DNA of 64,000 nt from Boswellia sacra (taxonomy: Eukaryota; Streptophyta; Magnoliopsida; Sapindales; Burseraceae). A program made the position numbers and the translations under genes. The DNA lies in contig SNVD02012892.1 in assembly GCA_013180625.2 (NCBI GenBank), forward strand, positions 496,001-560,000. The letters are read 5' to 3'. This document shows positions 21,991 through 34,103 of this stretch, piece after piece (position 1 is the stretch's first letter; each line of letters starts with the position of its first letter). The notes below the pieces were generated by a model. That model saw only the letters and a program-made list of their open reading frames with translations. It was not told where the DNA came from and did no database searches.

Positions 21991-24354
21991 AAGCCTGCTA
22001 TTTGATCATACGCATGCATAGAGCTGCCCCCAAAGGGCTAAAGCGCCCAGATCACACGGTTCAAAGCCTCTATGTGTATCTGAACGGGCCCCAAATGCCT
22101 CTATCTGTATTACTGTCTAAGTGATCTGAATAACTATTTGAGTATCTGGGTGCTAGCTTAGTATAACATAATTGCACCTTCTTATTTTTATTAAAACTGA
22201 TTTCATTTAAAAACTGCTTCATATGCTAAACTTTCTCTTTTCAAGCAAACTTATCAAAATCTGAAAATTTTATGCAAGGTAAAAATGAAAATATTTGTAT
22301 TATTTGAATTAATCCATGACAAACATTTCAAAAGACATTTCTAAATACTTTAAGAAATCTTTGCGTCAAATGGCTATGAAAACTTTAAATATCAATGTTT
22401 TCACACTTTCTTTAAGTTTACGAATTATAACTTTCTAAAAAGTAAAATGCACTTGAAATATAAAATCTGATTTTTCTTTTCTAAATGTTATGTCTCTATT
22501 CAAAACTAATTTTGAAACTAAAATTCACGTCTACAACCAATTTGAAAACTGGTTTGAAATATCTTAATAATCAAAAGTAAGTATAACAAATGAGACTGTT
22601 TACTTTCAAGAAATATTATAGAAACTAGCTTGAATTCTTATAAATTTGCCAAAATCCTCGGTAATTCTATAAAATGTTAAATAAACATAACTAAGTAAAT
22701 ACTAAAACATATTTCTTAATTATCAAGAATAATAAATCTTCTACTCTCTCTAAAACTTTCTAAAATATCCATAAAAATAATATTTAGAGAAATTATTATA
22801 ACCCATAAAATAAAATACTTTTCCACTCACTATAAACTATCTCAAAATCCCATACTTTCCATATAACATTCTATATAACATCCTTTCATATAATTATACT
22901 TCAAAATTTAACTAATTTCCCCAAAGATTTCAATTAAGAATTTCAAAGATTTCTAAATTATTAAATATCATACTTTAACTGAAATCTTTATGATTATCCT
23001 AAAATTTCTATAATCTGATTCAGGTCCCTGTAAATTCTGAAATAGTTTTCTAAATTTGCAATTTAGCCCCTACTGCTGGGAAGTTTTAGAATTTGGCATT
23101 TATCATCCCTACAAAATTAAATTCTAATTTCCAAAACTTTTTCTTTAACATGTGTATTTATTTAAAGAAGATAACTAAATACTTCAATTTTCTATACAAA
23201 TTCATTTAATTATAAATGTCTATTTTCCAATCATAAAAAAAAAAACTTTCTACTTTCCATTAACACATAAAAGAACGCTTACTATATATTCAAAAACTAA
23301 TCAATTAGCACCACCAATAACCATCTCTTCTATCCAAAATCTAATACTTTACACACACTTATTTTCAAAATACATAAATCATCATCATCTATTCTAAAAA
23401 CTTTTAATATAACTCAATTAATTAAACTAATAAATTAAATCATATAAAAAACCATAAATTTAATACACTTTAATATAATATGAAATTTTCAAAACATAAT
23501 CCACTCACTAATTTGGTTACACAACTCAGTTAGCTCGGATTTGATTCCAAAATTAACGTTCCACATAGTTGGCCACATCATTCAACAAAGAATCAATCTT
23601 TCATTATCCTAACATCATAAAAAAAAACTCATCACATCATATTCAATTCATAATCAACTTGAATGTTTAAAATTTCTAATATCCAACTTCATATCTTAAT
23701 CCAATCAATCCTAATTAACTCTATTTTCAAACTTCTTAAACAGAATAGTTCGTGTTCTCTGATTTTTAATAAATAATTGACTTATCAAAATGGTCTAAGA
23801 TTTTATACAGACCTTCTACACATACATATTTAATAGCATATAAAATTTGATAGAATTCTAAGTTCATTAAGTACCTCAAAATCTCTATTTTTCCAGATAT
23901 AAAAATCCTATAAATTCATTTCCAGAACTGACCTCTCCCTATTCCAAAATACATGATAATTTGTAATAAATTTGTAAAATCACAAAACTCATCAGATTTA
24001 AACTAGACATATATACAAACTCGTATCCCAAATTTTATAATTTTTGAAGACCTCTAGATGCTTCAGATAACTTACCCGATTTTCTGTAGAAAAACTAAAT
24101 TTCTAGTAGTAAACAGTAAACTTCGAAAATTCATATAAAATTGGATACTCAACATTTTTCAGTGAATCTAACTTTAAAAAATCTTTAGGATGTCTATTTT
24201 AACATATATAAATTTAAGAATTAGATTCAAAGCCAACAAATTGTAGAAAGTTTCGAAAATATTACTGTTCACAGAACCTTGGATTTAATTTCAACATCTT
24301 GAACCTTCAAATTCATCAAGACACGCTACAAGAGGAAGGAGCTTTTGCTACGTC

Positions 24355-24475
24355 AATTTACTGCAGCCCTAAAAAAATGCGGTAAAAATTAAAATTTTAC
24401 GGCTGGCTATGAAGCCCGCAGTAGAAGATACATATTTTACTGCGGTTTTTTGGCCCGCAGTCAAAAGATGCAATA
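24355..24475. repeat. CACTA 2 left subterminal repeats
   Basis: Motifs TTTACTGCAG, GCCCGCAGTAGAAG and TTTACTGCGG recur and mirror the ACCGCGGGC motifs near the right end. Confidence 0.75.
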
Positions 24476-24504
24476 TAATCTAATTTTGTTTGTTTTTGCC
24501 CATT

Positions 24505-25000
24505 CTCTCCCGCTTCTCTCTCTCTCTCTCTCTTGCTTCCCTCTCAAATCCCTAAATTTTTCCTTCCCTAATTTTTCCCTCTCAAATCCCGCTTCTCTTA
24601 TGCAATATAATCTCTCTTACGCTTCCTGAAGAGCCGACGAAAATATCTGCAACTACGGTGGATCCCTGATTTCACAGCCTTTCAACCTCGTTAGTCCCAC
24701 ACTCGCCATTCCTCGCTGCACCGTTCCTCGCTGGTTTGGTGAAAGATCGGTCGTTATCTCCTACGAAACCGAAACAGGTGAACAAATCTCCTGTTTTTTA
24801 ATTCCTTTTTTTTTACACCCATCTCCACGCTTCTCTCTCATCCTTCCATCTCGGCTGATGCAACACTTCTCTCTCATCCTTCCATCTCGGTTGATGCTGC
24901 TGTACAAACAGCTAGGCTTGCTAGTAAGGCTCCTTCCAAAGAAAAAAGGCAAGTAGCTGTTTACTAATCTACCAGATCGGGCTCAATTTTTGCTGATGTG
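24505..25000 (+). other. Pyrimidine-rich leader-like region of CACTA 2
   Basis: The stretch is rich in CTCTC, with CCCTCTCAAATCCC occurring twice and CTTCTCTCTCATCCTTCCATCTCGG occurring twice (about 24830 and 24868). It is placed like the leader-like block of CACTA 1. It may be the element's promoter and 5' exon. No protein is supported. Confidence 0.4.
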
Positions 25001-26030
25001 AGCTTTTAGGTTTTGATATTTTGAGGATCTTTATGTTGTGGACAAAAATTAGCATTTTAATGTAATTATAAAGATAATTATGGAGTTAATTATTTTTGTT
25101 TAGCTTTCTTGTATTTTTTATATTTGTTTGACCAAGATTAACGAGGATTTTGTCTTTGAAATTTTAGAGTTGATATTTACAAATATTTTATCTTTATATG
25201 GTTGACTTGGATTAGGATAATTGACTCAAGATTTGTGTAATTTTCTGAATAAATTTTGTTGATGGATGGTTAATTATGGAGGATGAATTTCTTCTTCTTA
25301 TTATTATTATTTATTGATCAGGAAACTTTTTGCTTTTACTGAAAATTATTTGATTAATTGATTTGATTCGATTTGACTTGAATTTTTTCACATGGCTAAT
25401 TCGCTTGAGGAAAGGAAAAAGAGATATTTAGGACCTGAAGTTTTACATGTAATTTAGACATGAGTTGACTTTGTTATTACATGCTATAAATAATTTTGTT
25501 TCAGTATCTAGTCAGTACATATGAAATAACTATTATTACGGATGGTTGAAGTGATTCTCTTAAATTAAGTATGTTTTCTTTTTTATTTGTTTATTTTTTT
25601 TGAAAGAGGAACTTGTGCGTGTGAGTGTGATTTTTTTCGGGTTGTAAATATAGTTTTGTATATTTTTATTTGGATGGTTTAGGAGCAGAGCTATTCAGGA
25701 CTGTGTATGAATAAGGAAGTGGCTTTTCTTCTGTGAATCCGGTTATTATCGTAAAGAAAGGAGAGGAAAATGTACAGCGTGGATACTAACTGCAGGGCTA
25801 GGTTTGTGGTATTCTTGCCCAATATTTTATTTTCTTGGTTGCCTTACATTTTGAGTACTCTGCAATCATTTACAGTAACTGATGTTTAAGGTTCACTAAT
25901 GGAAGAACAATCATTGACATTATAGGCTAGTTCTGTTTCTTTTCGTTTTGCTTGATTCTACTTCACATTGCTACTGACTCGTAGTGAAACTATGTCAAAG
26001 TTCGTAAAATTTTTCTATTTGTTTTACCAG
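25001..26030. other. Unassigned interior of CACTA 2
   Basis: T-rich, intron-like DNA. A piece near 25680-25810 looks more exon-like in composition, but I do not recognise it. Confidence 0.4.
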
Positions 26031-26828
26031 GTCAGGAATTGGGTATCCAGTGATTTATTCCACCTTGCTTGGCTCCTACAACAGAAGGATCCGTGATTCT
26101 GCAAGGAGTTAACTATGCTTCGGGTGCAGGTGGGATTCTTAAAGATACAGGATGCATCTTTGTAAGGATTCTTCCCCACTGGATGGTGTTATGATTTGCA
26201 CAAGGCATCCTTGAAATTAGTAGGGTTTGTTCTCAAAGCATCTATAAGGGCAGTACTGAAGAAGCTAACATGTTTCATGTTTCAAAGTTTTGATTGCTGC
26301 CAAATCCAATTAATTTTTCTGCTGCAGGGAGGGATAATGAGGAAGCAAAAACTTCAGATTGCAGATAAAACAATGGATTGTCTCTATTTCTGCTTGGCAT
26401 ACAATAAATTAATTCACCAATATTAAAATCAGTTTTGATATTATTAACCTGCAATGTATGAAATGCATTTAATTTGCCTAAGAGATATGGTTGTTTTGTT
26501 CATTTTTTACTCACTTGCATCCTACCAATCAATTGCATATTGATTTGAGTAATAGAGTATTGATGCAACATGTAATTCACAGGTTGGCCGACTCAACTTC
26601 GATGCACAGTTAGATAATTTTGCAAATACCCGGCAAGACATAATCTCAGGCATTAGTGTTCCTGCAGCTCTAGAGCTCCTGCACGGGGCTATCTTCTCAG
26701 TTACAATTGGCGCGAACGACTTCATCAATAATTACTTGACACCCGTTGTCTCGTCTGCCGAGCAAAAGCTGATTTCTCCAGAATTGTTTGTGGACATCAT
26801 GATTTCAAGATTTAGGCTACAACTTACC
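26031..26828 (+). pseudogene. Captured GDSL esterase/lipase fragment, two exons
   Basis: Exon pieces at 26031-26161 and 26583-26828 have an AG acceptor before and a GT donor after each. The first encodes PPCLAPTTEG and then ILQGVNYASGAGGIL, a block conserved in plant GDSL lipases. The second encodes VGRLNFDAQLDNFANTRQDI and the hallmark GANDFINNY. GDSL enzymes are secreted serine hydrolases. The catalytic Ser block at the N-terminus and the C-terminal Asp-His pair are absent. A stop (TGA at 26051) interrupts the first exon just before the conserved part. The second exon is fully open. The intact splice sites show the fragment was copied from genomic DNA and not from mRNA. Confidence 0.88.
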
Positions 26829-27094
26829 GTAAATTCCCTTACAACTCTACATACATTAGCAATCTTTTTTCAACTTAAATTTTATTAACAGATTGATGTT
26901 GTTATTCCCAGAGACTCTACAATTTGGATGCAAGAAAAATAGTTGTGGCATATTTATAAACTTTGCCATGATTTTATTAATGTTGTTTTCATAAACTTTG
27001 CATCATTTAGAAGGTACTGTATATTTATTAGTAATATCGTTCTGTAGCTACTTTGTTTTTATCCCACTGGTCTTACAGATTAATATATTTGCAG

Positions 27095-28865
27095 TGCGGC
27101 TGCCTCATCCATGTCTGCTCTTAAGCAACCAACCATTCGGGTGGTGGCTATAATTGCTGAAGGTGTGCCTGAGGCAGACACTAAGCAATTGATTGCATAT
27201 GCATGATCAAAAAATAAGGTGAGGAAATGATGTAAAGTTAGTTTAATTACACATAACTAAAAATGGTTAAGCAATGAAGTTGTGTTTCGATAATTCAATT
27301 TCCACTTCAAATGGCACTACTGAAAGTATTGATCATTAATAATATTTTACTCATCTTATCTAACCTAATATTGATGGTTTACAGGTTGTTATCGGGCCTG
27401 CTACTGTTGAAGGAATTCAAGCTGGAGCGTTTAAGATAGGTGACACTGCTGGAACCATTGATAATATCATCCATTGCAAACTCTACAGGCCTGGATCTAT
27501 TGGCTTTGTCTCCAAATCTGTATGTATTCATTGCACCCTTGACCCACACACAAGAACTTTCTATCAGTAATATTGAAAAATTTACTTGTGAACTGTTATA
27601 TCAAATTAAAAAGAATCATATTTACTGTGATTTTATTATTATCTTCTTCTAATATATTCTGGTTAGTGCCATTAATTTGATACTGAGCCTTCTAACTTGG
27701 TATGCTGAGGAATGTAAGAATTATTCAAAATTGTCCAGCCAATTGACTTTGTTATGGCAGAGAAATACTATATTTAGTGATAAAGTGGCTGCCTAGAGAA
27801 ATACTATATTTTAGTGATGAGGTGGAATTTGAAAAATGGAAATTTTAGAAAATTCCATCCATACTTTTGCAATACTTGCATTCTTTTTACATATTTGCTT
27901 GAAATATTTCTTTTATAAAAACTTCAAACACTTATATTACATGTCCTCTGAACAAAGCACCTTCTAGCCAATTGACTTGTGCAATCATTCTGTACTCAAA
28001 CCTTAAAGTAGGCTTTTTACTTCAATTTCAAGTAGTGCAATGGCGAAGTTTTATCCATTGGGTAGACTCTAATGTTGATGCTACCCCATAAATATGCCCT
28101 TGCTACAGCCTGCAATCATCTTGTGCAGTAGAATAAGAAAAATGTCATCTGTTGTAAGTTCTAAGAAATAATGTTTTTCCCTATTAAATCTGCAGGGTGG
28201 CATGTCTAATGAACTATACAATACTATTGCTTGTGTAACTGATGGAATCTACGAAGGTACATCATATTCTGCTTTGCTTTTTATATAATTGCCACCATGT
28301 ATTTTGATTAAGATCAAACATAATGTGGGTATTTTCTTCAAACTTCAGGTATAGCAATTGGAGGAGATGTGTTTCCAGGCTCAACCCTGTCTGATCATGT
28401 TTTGCGGTTTAACAACATTCCACAGGTATGTTTCTGTTTTTTTAGTTGTTCTCTTAGGTTTGTATTCTATATCTCATCATAGAACGTAAAATGCATCAAA
28501 TGAAATGAATACACACTGCGTGGTACACAATATTAATGGTTTAGAATGGCATAAAACTTATTTTTTGCCATCCATCATTTAGGCCAGAACATTGATGTTT
28601 TTGATATTGTTTTCATACAACTTGAAGTGGTCAGTCTATTCATTTGATAATTTAGAGTGCATACTTAAAAAGCAAATTATATGATTGTCTGTTTTTCGGT
28701 GCTTATCATTTTCTTGTATTTTTGTAGCTAATTTTATTCTCTCAAATCTCTTTTTCTTTGATCAAACTTAGGTCAAGATGATAGTTGTACATGGGGAGCT
28801 TGGAGGGCGAGATGAGTATTCGCTACTTGAAGCTCTGAAGAGGGGAAAGTGACCAAACTGTTAAC
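27095..28865 (+). pseudogene. Captured ATP-citrate synthase subunit B (ACLB) fragment
   Basis: Five exon pieces with GT-AG borders lie at 27095-27218, 27385-27519, 28196-28256, 28349-28425 and 28772-about 28850. They encode consecutive parts of the N-terminal CoA-ligase-like half of plant ACLB. Landmarks are [68 protein letters not shown] and GELGGRDEYSLLEALK. ACLB pairs with ACLA to cleave citrate into acetyl-CoA and oxaloacetate in the cytosol. A stop (TGA at 27204, at an expected Arg codon) lies in the first piece and a frame change in the last, just before the subterminal repeats begin. The start exons and the whole C-terminal citrate-synthase-like half are missing, so the fragment cannot make the enzyme. 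Confidence 0.92.
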
Positions 28866-29128
28866 TGCGGGCCAATGGCCCGCGGTAAATAATTTTAACT
28901 GCAGCTCAGACGCCCGCGGTAAAAGAATCCCACCAGACCACAAATGTTTACGGCGGGCATTAAGCCCGCGGTAAAAAAATTTTTACCGCGGGCTAAAACC
29001 GCGGTAAAAAGTAAAATGAATTTTTACGGCGCTATTTTATACGGCGGGCTTAAACCGCCGTATGCCCGCCGTAGAAGGCCTTTTACCGTGGTTTCGGCCC
29101 GCGGTAAAAAGCCCATTTTCTTGTAGTG
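28855..29128. repeat. CACTA 2 right subterminal repeat cluster
   Basis: TTTACCGCGGGC and its complement GCCCGCGGTAAA recur about ten times, partly as palindromes, ending at the terminal TTGTAGTG. It is strongly CpG-rich against an AT-rich background. Confidence 0.9.
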
Positions 29129-29536
29129 ACAAACCATAAACATCAAGAAAATGATCAATTACCTTAAATAAGATTTCAATTCCATCTTGATCTTCCTTCT
29201 CTCTCTCCAGCTTCTCTCTCTAAAAATTCTAAAACATCCAAACATCTTCTTAAATTTCAATTTTCTTGCATGAAATACACAAAAATAACTTAATATTATC
29301 TTAGAATTACGAAAATCATCTTGTTTTTCTTCTTCAACAGCCCCTTCTCTCCTTTCTCTCTTCATCCTGTCAGCCTTTTCCATTTCTCTGGAATTACCTC
29401 TTTTTTTTTATGTCTTATAAATTATGAAATTTAAGAAGAAATGGACTGGATTGAAAAAAATTTAGGTTGGATTACTTATAAGAATAAAACATGGACTGGG
29501 CTTAATATAGGCCCATGAATGGGGTGTTTCATATAT

Positions 29537-32259
29537 TATAATAAATATTTTTAATTTAAATATTAAAGTGTGTTATATACTGATGCATATTTATGTAAGA
29601 ATTTGAAAATTAAATTAATTTCATCAAAGTAACTACATTGTATATATGGTAAAAGTAAATTAATTATCTAATTCTACATTAGATTGAAACCAATTACTTC
29701 CCATCTAATATTATATTATTTTAATTTGACTATTAACTAATTTAACTAGTTATAGAAATTTAGGATTAAATTGACTTTAATTAAGATAAATTTGTAAATA
29801 AATTGGTAACATTACTTTGATTCATAACTATTTAATCAATTAAACTAAAATAAAACAAATTTATTTGCATTAGATTTTAAATGAAGGGGGCCGGAGGGTG
29901 AAAAGGGAAAGGCGGGAGGGAGGAGGGAGGTGCAACCGGCTACTCCCCTTCTTTTTTTTTTTTTTTTGTCTTTTCTGTAGATGGCCGTCAGATGACAGCC
30001 ATCCAATGCCTCTAGCTACAGTACATCTGTTGTATTATACAGCAGATGTACTGAAGCTAAAACCGTATATATTACGAGCTCGATGATAAGAACATGATGA
30101 CACAAAATTTTACTAAACAAGATTGTAGTTAATAATGTTACAGTTTTATACAGAAAATAAAGCTTATTATTTAGAGAACGTGAGTTAACTGTTTTAGTTT
30201 TTCTTTAACATTAATAGTGATTTGGTAGTTAATCGTGATTCTATTTTTACATTTTCACGTTCTTAGAATGTTCATATAACATGTATATTCATTAGATAAC
30301 TGCTAATAAACGTTATCAAAATTCCACGAACGAACGGTGTCATAGAGTCTGTAGCAAATAATTGAAATTTCTTTTCACAAATGATTTAACGATGCTTCTA
30401 TTTCAATAATAAAAAAAATGAATAAATTCTTGCTGACATGTCTTTCGTTGAATTCATTTAATTCCTGGCTGCTCATGTGAGTGATTAATGTGTGAACCAG
30501 CCAATACATGTACGTACGGGAAAGAAATTAATTTCTTTGTCAGATTTTTGAAAGATTCAATTTACGAAATGAATTATCACGGGCCCACGATCACGGCATG
30601 TGATGCATTTCATGGAAAGCCTTCACTATAATCGAGGAGAAAGAAAGAGAAAGGAAACAGCGATACGGGTCACTTCAAACTCCACGAGTCTTCACTTGCT
30701 CTCGCTCAATAAAATTAAAAACAATCAGCAATTACTGTATTGATTGTGACGTGGAAACCAAAAAAAAGAAAACAAAAAATTATATTTTATTAAATTTAAC
30801 AAAATATGATTGAATAACAAAACTAGCGTAAAACATTAATTTTTATAGACTAAAAATCATAATTCGCCTCCAGATAATTTAAAATAAGAAATTCTAATAC
30901 CTATTAAAGAGCAATTAAAAACACTAAATGCAAATTCTTTTTTTATTTATAATATATTCCACTAAATAGGGATGTAATTGAATTTTTTTTTAATGATTCA
31001 ATGGATTCGATCATGAGTTATTTTATGTATGATTGATGTTTTAAAGACATAATTACCAAAATGTTTTAGAATAAGTAGTTTATTTATTGTTTTAACATGT
31101 ATTACATGTCAATTTTTATTATTATATTAATAGAATTAAAATCATTGAAAATTAATTTGCATATATTCAATATTTAAAAATAAAAATTATGATTTTTTAA
31201 TGCGAGATTGAGAACAGTAAAATTGAGTTTAGACTATATTTAAGAGTGGGAACTTTCAAATTTGAACTCAATTTTATTACGCACTAAAACTATTTTGCGA
31301 AGCTACACATGCTTTGGTCTTTGGGTTAAGAAACAAAAATTTCTTATGAATTTTTTTCTTTAATTTTACACATACAATTTTAGTTTTTAGTAATATAAAT
31401 TCAAGAGTAAAATAAGACTTTCATAATTAAAAAATAATGAGAAAGAAAATGTTATTACTTTTAGTGGATCACAAGTCTATCCAATTCTTATGTAATGCAC
31501 TTTATTTGACATTAATTTTATTACTTCTGTGACTGAATAGACACTATTATTTAATTTTGCTCCCTTCTAAAATTAATAAGGTTTAATTTGAAATCTTTGT
31601 AGCTTAAAAACTAATTACTCCATAAAGAAAAGAAAAAGAAAATTGTCAAGTGATTGATATTTACATGCACAAACTTGCCCCTCTTTTATGCAACTAGTTG
31701 TCAAATCATTTATTGCGCAAATCGTTTTGTTCCGGTTGGAATGCTACAGATGAGTTTATTTTATGCCAGCCAGCTAGCACTGGGGCAACCTGAACCTGCA
31801 GGTTTAGCTACCGAAACTTTAATTATTAATACAAATTTGCCCTCCGTTGCATGCATTGGGTTGCCTTTGTCAAAACTTGGCAAACTATGATGCACGAAGA
31901 ATGACCTAAAACATTGATAGTGAATTTCTTTTATAACATTCAACGAACTACTGATTGGTCTGGAGGGTCCAGGCCCCCTCAGTCCTTCACCAATATGCGA
32001 CTAAATTATAATTTTGTTAATACATGGTGCATGGTTTATTTATTTCGTACGTTATTTGTTGCAAGCCTGCTTTAAGGGTTAATCCATCGTTACATTAGGT
32101 GATTATAAAAGGTGTGAAATAATTATAAAAATATAAAATAAGACCTTGTCTCTTGGACACACAGGATTCAATGTCATGAGAAAATTTAGTATTCTTTTCA
32201 CCCAATCGTTTGTGTCATCTTATGTTATTTCTCCATCAATTTATTTATGTGTCATTAGT
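29537..32259. other. AT-rich intergenic DNA, no supported gene
   Basis: The only distinct features are a purine-rich/T-rich block at 29885-29970, two adjacent inverted repeats at 29980-30058, and a TTGACG/ACGTGG-like motif scatter near 30740. A 78-codon frame at 31654-31890 has no domain. Confidence 0.55.
29980..30058. repeat. Two adjacent short hairpins
   Basis: Hairpin 1 (29980-30003) pairs GATGGCCGTCA with TGACAGCCATC. Hairpin 2 (30014-30058) pairs 19-base arms that begin AGCTACAGTACATCTG and end CAGATGTACTGAAGCT around a 7-base loop, with two mismatches. Confidence 0.75.
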
Positions 32260-33520
32260 CCATCTTCATCTTCTACTTAAGTTTTTTCTATATGATTTAG
32301 TATTATTTATTGATTAGTGAACCCTATACAATTATCTCACCAATATTTTAATGATTTTGTAAAACATGCTACTATTAATTTAGCGGTCTCATGATCATTT
32401 GCTTTATAAGCTTTATATGCGGTTGATACTATACCCATTTCTTGTAAGGTATTGATTATTTCATATTCTGATTTTCCATCTATGTTCTATTCATAAATTG
32501 AATATCCTGCATACTTATTTGCAATAAAATGTTTTCTTTTTTCATACATTAAGTCTGGTGGAGTAGGTCTAGGATAATATGTTCTTGTGGGAGCTTATTT
32601 CTATTTATTCTTTTTAGTTATTTTATTTATTTCATCAATATCTTCGTTTGTTGTAATAGATTGAGTATCGCTTTATTGATTTTGATCTATAATATTAATA
32701 TTATTATTAGAAGTACTTGGCAATATTTTGAGTTTTTGATTAATTTGATTAACTAAATCTATTTTGGAAATTCCTATTGGAGTATTATTTTGCTGGACTG
32801 GTTTAAATAATGGTGGAGATATATCTTGAGGAAATGTTACATGTTGTTTTAATTTAATATTATCTATTTGATCTTTTATTTTGGTAACTTGTTTAGAAAC
32901 AGTATGTCATAATTGATTGTGAAAATTATTTTATTCATAAATTTTTTTAATATCTCTTAAAGTTGCAGTTTTATTATCTGGTTTATTTGAACCTTTTTTA
33001 AATGGGGTTGCTAAAATTTCTGCTTCATTTGTTTTAATTTTGATTTGTTCTAAAGGTGGGTGTATAGATTGAATTATTCCATATTGTGTAGTTTCCCATT
33101 TTTTAAATTCATTTGTTTACACATTAACATATTGACTTTTATAAGGCAATTGAATATTATGTTTTGATGCATACGTATTAAACTAAATAACGAAAGGAAT
33201 ATTAATTCTTAATTTTTTCATTTCATTATACCATTCTTCTCTAATTTCTTCAGTTTTTTGTTTAGTAAATGTACTAAAATACCATTTTCTTTTAAAATTG
33301 TTTTCTTCTTGTAAGAAATCATTTCTTAAATATTTTTTATTTATTTCAAAGTCTTCTTTTTTAATAGTATTTATAGTTTGAAAGTCTGATTGTGTAGGTG
33401 ACATTGGTGGTGATTGGCTAACTGGTTCTGCTATTGATATTGTATAATTGACTGAATAAGTAGTATTATTATTTATTTCACTTGCTTGTGTACTTTTATA
33501 ATTAAAACTCATAGATTTGT
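32260..33520 (-). pseudogene. Endogenous pararetrovirus remnant (Caulimoviridae-like), minus copy
   Basis: Read on the minus strand, this is the reverse-oriented counterpart of about 36040-36840, with a further upstream part that includes a 109-codon frame at 33512-33183 starting MSFNYKSTQASEI. Very A/T-rich codons, many in-frame stops and small indels mark it as old. The matching part corresponds to the region before and into the coat-protein-like domain of the plus copy. It ends near 32260, where similarity to the plus copy stops. It carries no polymerase part and cannot encode a functional product. Placement in Caulimoviridae rests on the linked reverse transcriptase of the plus copy. Confidence 0.75.
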
Positions 33521-33607
33521 AATCTGGGAGTAACTCGTATTAGTTTTAACTAAATTTTGTTTTCTCATGAGGTTAATTGTTGGGTTTTAAAGGAGCATGT
33601 AAATTAA

Positions 33608-33780
33608 GGTTGTGTTTGTTTATATTTTGGAAAAACAATTTTATGAAAATGTATATTTTTTAAAATATTTAAATTAATATCAATCACATATCATTTTCAA
33701 AATTTAAAAAATTTAAAATGAATCACGTATTTTTTTAAATTTTAAAAATAAAAACTCAAAAAATATAAACAAACGCAACC
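33608..33780. mobile_element. hAT-like MITE, 173 bp
   Basis: The tips are GGTTGTGTTTGTTTATATTTT and the complement of GGTTGCGTTTGTTTATATTTT, so 20 of 21 bases match. Flanks TAAATTAA (33600-33607) and TAAATTTT (33781-33788) fit an eroded 8-bp target duplication. It lies between the pararetrovirus remnant and the promoter of the BDA1-like gene. Confidence 0.75.
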
Positions 33781-34016
33781 TAAATTTTTAGTTTTTTCTT
33801 TTTCAGAAAAGGCTCATTGAGAAAAAGCTCTGAAGAGGTATTTTAGAGATTTAAATAGCCCATCCTACTTTTTAAGAAATATCTGAAACTTTTGAATCTT
33901 GATGACGCATCAAAAAAAAGTTTACTATACGTCATCACCTATACATCCGGTTCACGATGATATTTTGCACAACGCACTTAGCTAGAAGAAAAGAATTTAA
34001 AGCATAAAATATCTTT

Positions 34017-34031
34017 ACATATATATATACA
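34017..34031 (+). promoter_or_regulatory. Candidate TATA box of the ankyrin-PGG gene
   Basis: The alternating CATATATATATAC stretch lies about 75-85 bases before the start codon at 34104. This is a suitable distance for a TATA box with a short 5' leader. It is a composition-based guess. Confidence 0.4.
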
Positions 34032-34103
34032 TGTAGAGGAGGGAGATCTACCTAGCATGTAACCCTAATCTCCCACGCAACAAATTAGCAGACGGTAGAG
34101 ATC

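Larger units (their letters stand above)
24324..29128 (+). mobile_element. CACTA (En/Spm) transposon 2 carrying ACLB and GDSL fragments
   Basis: The right end is ATTTTCTTGTAGTG (ending 29128), the complement of the canonical CACTACAAGAAAAT tip. The left end is CGCTACAAGAGGA (24324), the same tip with one A-to-G change in the first five bases. ACA precedes the left end (24321-24323) and follows the right end (29129-29131), a perfect 3-bp target duplication. GC-rich subterminal repeats with ACCGCGGGC flank an interior that holds no recognisable transposase. Instead it carries plus-strand pieces of two unrelated plant genes with their introns. The element is inserted in a solo LTR, which provides the interrupted and continuing sequence on both sides. 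Confidence 0.9.
21174..29531 (-). mobile_element. Solo LTR of a long-LTR retrotransposon, split by CACTA 2
   Basis: The plus strand starts TGAAACGACC (21174) and ends GGTGTTTCA (29531), and both sides are flanked by TATAT (21169-21173 and 29532-29536), a perfect 5-bp target duplication. Without the nested CACTA element and its extra TSD copy the LTR is about 3.55 kb. Its reverse complement matches the solo LTR at 55456-59129 along its length. Clear shared landmarks are a GC-rich core (21960-22110 versus 57530-57680) with GGGCGCTTTAGCCCTTTGGG, and a T-rich block (23020-23110 versus 56550-56640). No gag or pol remains, so it arose by LTR-LTR recombination. Length and the GACGACC-type tip fit a Ty3/gypsy family; that assignment is an inference. 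Confidence 0.85.

Noticed and set aside
27095..28865. Functional ACLB gene
   Set aside because: Start exons and the whole C-terminal half are missing, with an in-frame stop and a frame change; bounded by transposon ends.
31654..31943. Overlapping plus and minus frames of 60-78 codons
   Set aside because: No recognisable domain, no splice or promoter context, and surrounded by non-coding AT-rich DNA.
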